This document shows positions 23,550 to 26,980 of a stretch of DNA of 26,980 nt, piece by piece. The notes under the pieces are model-generated. The model was given only the letters and a program-made list of their open reading frames with translations, was not told the origin of the DNA and ran no database searches. The stretch comes from an uncultured Rickettsiales bacterium (GTDB lineage: Bacteria; Pseudomonadota; Alphaproteobacteria; UBA8366), in the NCBI GenBank assembly GCA_913046825.1, contig CAJWTF010000040.1, forward strand, positions 1 to 26,980, in the 5' to 3' direction. Every line of letters begins with the position of its first letter. Within the stretch, counting starts at the first letter, position 1. Both the position numbers and the translations under genes were made by a program.

Positions 23550-25205
23550 CTACTCGATGCCGTAATGGCGTTTGGCGTATTCGGCTGTGATATACCCATT
23601 GCGTAAATCGTTTTGCACCGCCTTCGGGTCGCGGGCATTGGGTGGGCCGTATCCGCCACCTCCGCCGAAGCGCAAGGTCAGTTTGTCGCGGGGTGCCAGC
23701 ACGCTGCGGGCTTTCGGGTGCGGTTTGGTGCCGTCGGATTTCACGATCTCGACCTTTGCTCCTTCCATGCCGCCGAGGAGACCCCTTGCCGCATATTTTT
23801 GCCGGTCAGACATCATAGAAAGACGGACGTCGTCTTCCGCTGTGATCTCGATTTCTACCTCTTGCCCGAGGCCGCCCATAAACTCGCCAGCACCGCCGGA
23901 GTCCGTTCGGAACTCTTTCTTCCAAACGAGAAGTGGGGCGAGGCTTTCGAAAGCTTCAATGCTGCCGGAACCCGAATTGGTCGGGAATGCTGTGCAGGAA
24001 TGGCCGTCGGCGACTGGGCTTGCACCCATTCCGCCGCTTGCAAAGAAGATTTGTGAGAAGCGGTTACCACCATCATCGATGCCGCTGTATACGGATCGCA
24101 TTGTCGGGGCCCCACCGCATTCGGCGATAACTCTGTCTGGCACTGCTTGGGCCAGGCATTCGTAAATCGCGGCAGCGAGCAGATGGCCTGTTAACTGGCG
24201 GGCATTGACTGGTGCCGGGAAGGTTGGGTTAAGGATACTGCCTTCTGGTGCGGCTACGGTGACAGAGCGATAAGACCCTTCGTTGCGCGGAGTATCGGGA
24301 TCAAGCGCGCATTTTACCGGATATGTAGAATACGCGTAGGTGTATTTCATCACGGAGTTGAGCCCCCGGTCGATTTGCTTTGACGTGCCGTCGTAATCGA
24401 TGTGTAGAGCGGAACCATCGACCGTGATAGCGCATTCGATATGGGTCTCATCCTCATCGTAGCCATCGGCGTCAACGGCTGCGCGGTAGGTTCCGTCGGG
24501 GACCTCCTCGATAGCTTTCCGCATGGCGATGTCGGCACGCTCCAGCAAAGCGCCGGAGAGGCCTGTTAGGTCATTGAGCTGTGCGTCATCGAGGAACTCT
24601 TGAAGCCGCCCCGCGCAAACCTGTTGTGCTGTCACTTGTGCGTAGATATCTCCAATAACTTGGCTTGGGACCCGGACATTGGCGGTGATGAAATCGAAGA
24701 CGTCTTGATTTGGCTCGCCCTCTTTTAGGAACTTCATCGGCATCAAACGGATGCCTTCCTCAAACAATTCGCGTCCGTCCGATGACCATCCGGCCCCGCC
24801 AATATCTGGCAGATGTGCGATCGAACCCGAAAACCCAACTAGCTTCCCCTTATGAAAGATTGGCGCTGCCATGGTGATATCCGGCAGATGGCCAGAGCCG
24901 ATCCAGGGGTCGTTGGTGATGATGCAATCGCCAGGGTTCCAATTCTCAATCGGGATGCGTGTGATGAAATTTTTCAGGGCATCCGGCAGCATGCCGACGA
25001 AAGATGGGATGCCGGCGGTATTCTCGGCCAGCGAATCTCCGTTCGAATCCATCAAGACTGTCGCAAAATCATTGGATTCCCGCACAATGGTGGAGAATGA
25101 AGTGCGTAGCAGTGCAGCTGCCGATTCATCCGCGATGGAGATTAAGCGGCTCCATAGGATCTCTAATGTTATGGGGTCGAAATTCGCTTTTTCAGCGCTG
25201 TTCAT
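23550..25205 (-). CDS. hyuB: Hydantoinase/oxoprolinase subunit B (HyuB-type)
   Basis: Catalytic partner of HyuA. The 551-residue product opens FDPITLEILWSRLISIADE, the classic HyuB start, and has NDPWIGSGHLPDITMAAP, the metal-site region of this family, and SGSIAHLPDIGGAG. GHSCTAFPTNSGSGSIEAFE lies in the C-terminal third. It ends with FGGGGGYGPPNARDP, the standard HyuB end. Length is normal. AGGA lies about 6 bases before the ATG at 25205. It is the first gene of the five-gene operon; a candidate promoter and a palindrome lie upstream. In the family HyuB supplies the metal-bound active site for amide hydrolysis, while HyuA phosphorylates the substrate. Confidence 0.93.
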   Translation of the reverse strand: MNSAEKANFDPITLEILWSRLISIADESAAALLRTSFSTIVRESNDFATVLMDSNGDSLAENTAGIPSFVGMLPDALKNFITRIPIENWNPGDCIITNDPWIGSGHLPDITMAAPIFHKGKLVGFSGSIAHLPDIGGAGWSSDGRELFEEGIRLMPMKFLKEGEPNQDVFDFITANVRVPSQVIGDIYAQVTAQQVCAGRLQEFLDDAQLNDLTGLSGALLERADIAMRKAIEEVPDGTYRAAVDADGYDEDETHIECAITVDGSALHIDYDGTSKQIDRGLNSVMKYTYAYSTYPVKCALDPDTPRNEGSYRSVTVAAPEGSILNPTFPAPVNARQLTGHLLAAAIYECLAQAVPDRVIAECGGAPTMRSVYSGIDDGGNRFSQIFFASGGMGASPVADGHSCTAFPTNSGSGSIEAFESLAPLLVWKKEFRTDSGGAGEFMGGLGQEVEIEITAEDDVRLSMMSDRQKYAARGLLGGMEGAKVEIVKSDGTKPHPKARSVLAPRDKLTLRFGGGGGYGPPNARDPKAVQNDLRNGYITAEYAKRHYGIE

Positions 25206-25231
25206 CGCGTGTCCTGTTTTCTGCTTTCTCT

Positions 25232-25262
25232 ATAATAGATTGATGCTCAACATTGGTCTCAA
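25232..25262 (-). promoter_or_regulatory. Candidate promoter of the hyuB operon
   Basis: On the - strand TTGAGA (25262-25257), 19 bases, then TATTAT (25237-25232), about 27 bases before the hyuB start. Five of six bases match at each box, but the spacer is longer than ideal, so a regulator may be needed. Confidence 0.35.
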
Positions 25263-25291
25263 AAAAACTCTAGAGATGGTTCCCAGGTAGA

Positions 25292-25310
25292 TGCCTGTTG
25301 TCATCAGGCA
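25292..25310. promoter_or_regulatory. Palindrome upstream of hyuB, possible operator
   Basis: TGCCTG (25292-25297) and CAGGCA (25305-25310) with a 7-base centre (TTGTCAT), 87 bases from the hyuB start and about 30 bases behind the candidate -35 box. Size and spacing are those of a dimeric regulator site, for example GntR or LysR types. No regulator gene is in view. Confidence 0.4.
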
Positions 25311-25391
25311 ATATCTTAATCAATTTGTCTGAAACTAATCTCACGTTTACGTATCGAGACGGTATTAAAATTATGTCAACTGTGGGAGGAA

Positions 25392-25786
25392 ATGGTCTCC
25401 AGCGTGATGTGCGAGATCAACTGCCAACGGCTGCGACGCCATTCGCTGCGCATCGCGGCTATGGTCGATAAGATCGTGCCAGCCTATCAAAAGAACAATG
25501 TGACGCCGGCGACCCAATAGGAAGTGATCCGGCTTTCCGTTATCTCCAAGGAAATCTCGGAACGTCTTGCGGATTCTGATTTGGAACACGTCATTAATCT
25601 ATGAGAGACGCTTTATTCTGTGACGTCGTCAATTCGCCGTGATCCGAAAAACCCCGATCCGCGTGATCTGGATTTGTTGAAGGCGATCTCGGATGCGATC
25701 GTCGTCAGTTTTAATCCGGAAAAACGTCCGCGGATTTCGCCGCGGGACTCAAGCAAATGGTGCGCGACAAGTATCGCAAGCGCTAA
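25392..25786 (+). pseudogene. Decayed gene of unknown family
   Basis: A reading frame that holds together over about 110 codons with charged, helix-like protein: RLRRHSLRIAAMVDKIVPAY, then EVIRLSVISKEISERLADSD, ISDAIVVSF and, after a frame change, GLKQMVRDKYRKR and a stop at 25784-25786. Lesions are TAG at 25518-25520, TGA at 25602-25604 and a frameshift near 25740. GGAGG sits at 25385-25389, close to the ATG at 25392 or the GTG at 25404, so the start is uncertain. I do not recognise the intact family; it looks like a soluble, mostly alpha-helical protein of about 130 residues. The rest of 25206-25929 holds only the hyuB upstream signals and the asnB 3' region. Confidence 0.6.
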
Positions 25787-25929
25787 TAAGAAGAACAGGC
25801 TGCAGGCTAGAGCCTTTCCAGGTTATATCTAAGCTCTGAGGTAGGTTTAACTATCCTTCTGCTGCGTCCATGCCGAAGGCGTCATGCGTTGACGGCCCGA
25901 TACGATTAGATCGAATATCTCTGGCACAG

Positions 25930-26980
25930 TTAGACTGTGGCTGAATCCGCCAGTGTATCGAATACGTTACCTTTGGATGGTTGCTCAGATATCAAACTCT
26001 GATGCCATAAGGCATAAAACAATAGGATCCATGATGCGATTCCGGCCCGTTTCTTGCCACTCACGAACAATTTCTCGACGCGATCTGGACGGCAGATTTC
26101 CGATATTGCCGGATTGCGTGCGACCAAGGGTCCGAGTGTCTCGCCCCGGCGTTGAATCCATTCACCTACGGGGACGGTAAAGCCTCGCTTGCGCTCGAAT
26201 GGCTGCGCCATTGGCATGACCCGCTGTAGCCATTGACGGAGCAACCATTTACCGGCGCCTTTCCGGATTTTCATATCATCCGGCAAGGTGAAAGCTATCT
26301 TGGCGACTTCGCGGTCGAGGAACGGTGTTCTGCCCTCAAGTCCGTGGCTCATGAGGCAGCGGTCGAGTTTGGTAAGCAGATCATTCGCCAGCCAATCGGC
26401 GCTATCCGTTGCTTGTGCGATTTGCAGCGGGCTTCGATGGGGTAGGGTCGCGCTTGTTTGTGCTGACTCAAATCCGTCTCGCCATCCATGCGGTTCGTCG
26501 CGCAAAACACTTAACCCATCAAATATGCCACGGGCACGAAGCGTTCGACCGCCGCGCCACCAGGGCCGCAACTGGCTGCGATATCTACCGTATCCAGCGA
26601 ACAATTCATCCCCGCCTTCGCCGCAGAGGACGACCTTCAGGTCTTGCGCCGCTTCGCGCGCTAGTTTCCATGTCGGTAGGACGGCGTAATCCGCTGCCGG
26701 GTCGTCGACGCTTGCCGCCACTTGAGGTAGCAACTCCCAGAAATCGGTCTCGTTGAATTCGATCTCTTGATGTTCGGCACCGACCGATTCGGCCACTGCT
26801 TTCGCGTGGGCCCGCTCGTCATGGACACCGGTGTCGCTAAACCCAACTGTGAAGGCCTGGACGGGGCGATCGTTTAGCCGTGCCATGAGAGCGAGAATCG
26901 CGGAGGAATCAATGCCGCCGGATAAGAACAATCCGTAGGGAACATCGGAGCGTTGATGAATTCGGACGGAGTCTTCAAGC
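25930..26980 (-). CDS. asnB: Asparagine synthetase, C-terminal part (gene runs off the window)
   Basis: The synthetase (ATP-pyrophosphatase) domain of a glutamine-dependent asparagine synthetase. About 350 residues are visible. The frame continues to the window edge, so the N-terminal glutaminase domain and start lie beyond 26980; the TTG at 26931 is internal (Gly-Leu-Phe-Leu before the loop). Motifs: YGLFLSGGIDSSAI, the PP-loop that binds ATP; VVLCGEGGDELFAGYGRYR; LDRCLMSHGLEGRTPFLDRE; and KRGFTVPVGEW near the C-terminus. These fit AsnB and also the related asparagine-synthase-like amidotransferases of exopolysaccharide and exosortase clusters; with only half the gene I cannot tell which. 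A clean stop lies at 25930-25932. Confidence 0.88.
   Translation of the reverse strand, partial: LEDSVRIHQRSDVPYGLFLSGGIDSSAILALMARLNDRPVQAFTVGFSDTGVHDERAHAKAVAESVGAEHQEIEFNETDFWELLPQVAASVDDPAADYAVLPTWKLAREAAQDLKVVLCGEGGDELFAGYGRYRSQLRPWWRGGRTLRARGIFDGLSVLRDEPHGWRDGFESAQTSATLPHRSPLQIAQATDSADWLANDLLTKLDRCLMSHGLEGRTPFLDREVAKIAFTLPDDMKIRKGAGKWLLRQWLQRVMPMAQPFERKRGFTVPVGEWIQRRGETLGPLVARNPAISEICRPDRVEKLFVSGKKRAGIASWILLFYALWHQSLISEQPSKGNVFDTLADSATV

Noticed and set aside
23572..24165. 197-codon open frame on the + strand
   Set aside because: Antisense to hyuB, Ser/Pro/Arg-rich shadow frame.
25620..25832. 70-codon + strand frame as a separate gene
   Set aside because: It continues the decayed frame that begins at 25392 and lacks a ribosome binding site; its end follows a frameshift.
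1..26980. CRISPR arrays, insertion sequences or prophage
   Set aside because: No spaced repeats, transposase, integrase or phage motifs were seen on reading either strand.

Overview
The window looks like a GC-moderate alphaproteobacterial chromosome, probably Rhodospirillales-like. The signs are an RpoH-type heat-shock sigma factor, a small membrane protein divergent from rluD, a FliN of alphaproteobacterial type, and a hopanoid head-group operon (hpnL-hpnI-hpnJ-hpnK). This placement rests on protein-family knowledge, since no marker here fixes the taxon. Intact genes are packed and well formed. Between them lie at least three decayed genes and a tRNA-Glu with several broken stem pairs, so the genome appears to be eroding locally.

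Layout. 1-4630 is housekeeping: a small membrane protein, rpoH (with a sigma-32-like promoter in front), rluD, a one-pass membrane protein overlapping a threonine aldolase, and a secreted protein of unknown function. 4776-4851 is tRNA-Glu(CTC), followed by a terminator and a tiny membrane protein. 5455-10817 is a same-strand catabolic-looking cassette: an alpha/beta hydrolase, a TauD/TfdA dioxygenase, an iron-ADH-fold protein that seems to have lost two metal ligands, and an acyl-CoA dehydrogenase. 10818-12741 is a decayed zone. It holds one intact but isolated fliN, a dead GFA-family gene on the + strand and a dead CDP-alcohol phosphatidyltransferase on the - strand.

12742-17919 is the hopanoid operon: hpnL, then hpnI (GlcNAc transfer to bacteriohopanetetrol), hpnJ (radical SAM, cyclitol formation) and hpnK (deacetylase). 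An intact CDP-alcohol phosphatidyltransferase closes it. Convergent to it, 25205-17945 is a tight five-gene - strand operon: hyuB, hyuA, a ThDP-dependent acetolactate-synthase-like enzyme and two different class IV aminotransferases, mostly with 1-4 base overlaps. Together they suggest ATP-dependent opening of a lactam or hydantoin-like ring, transamination and ThDP chemistry on the resulting 2-oxo acid. I do not recognise this combination as a described pathway. It and the CDP-alcohol transferase joined to the hopanoid operon are the best candidates for new biology.

The right end holds another decayed gene (25392-25786) and the C-terminal part of an asparagine synthetase that runs off the window.
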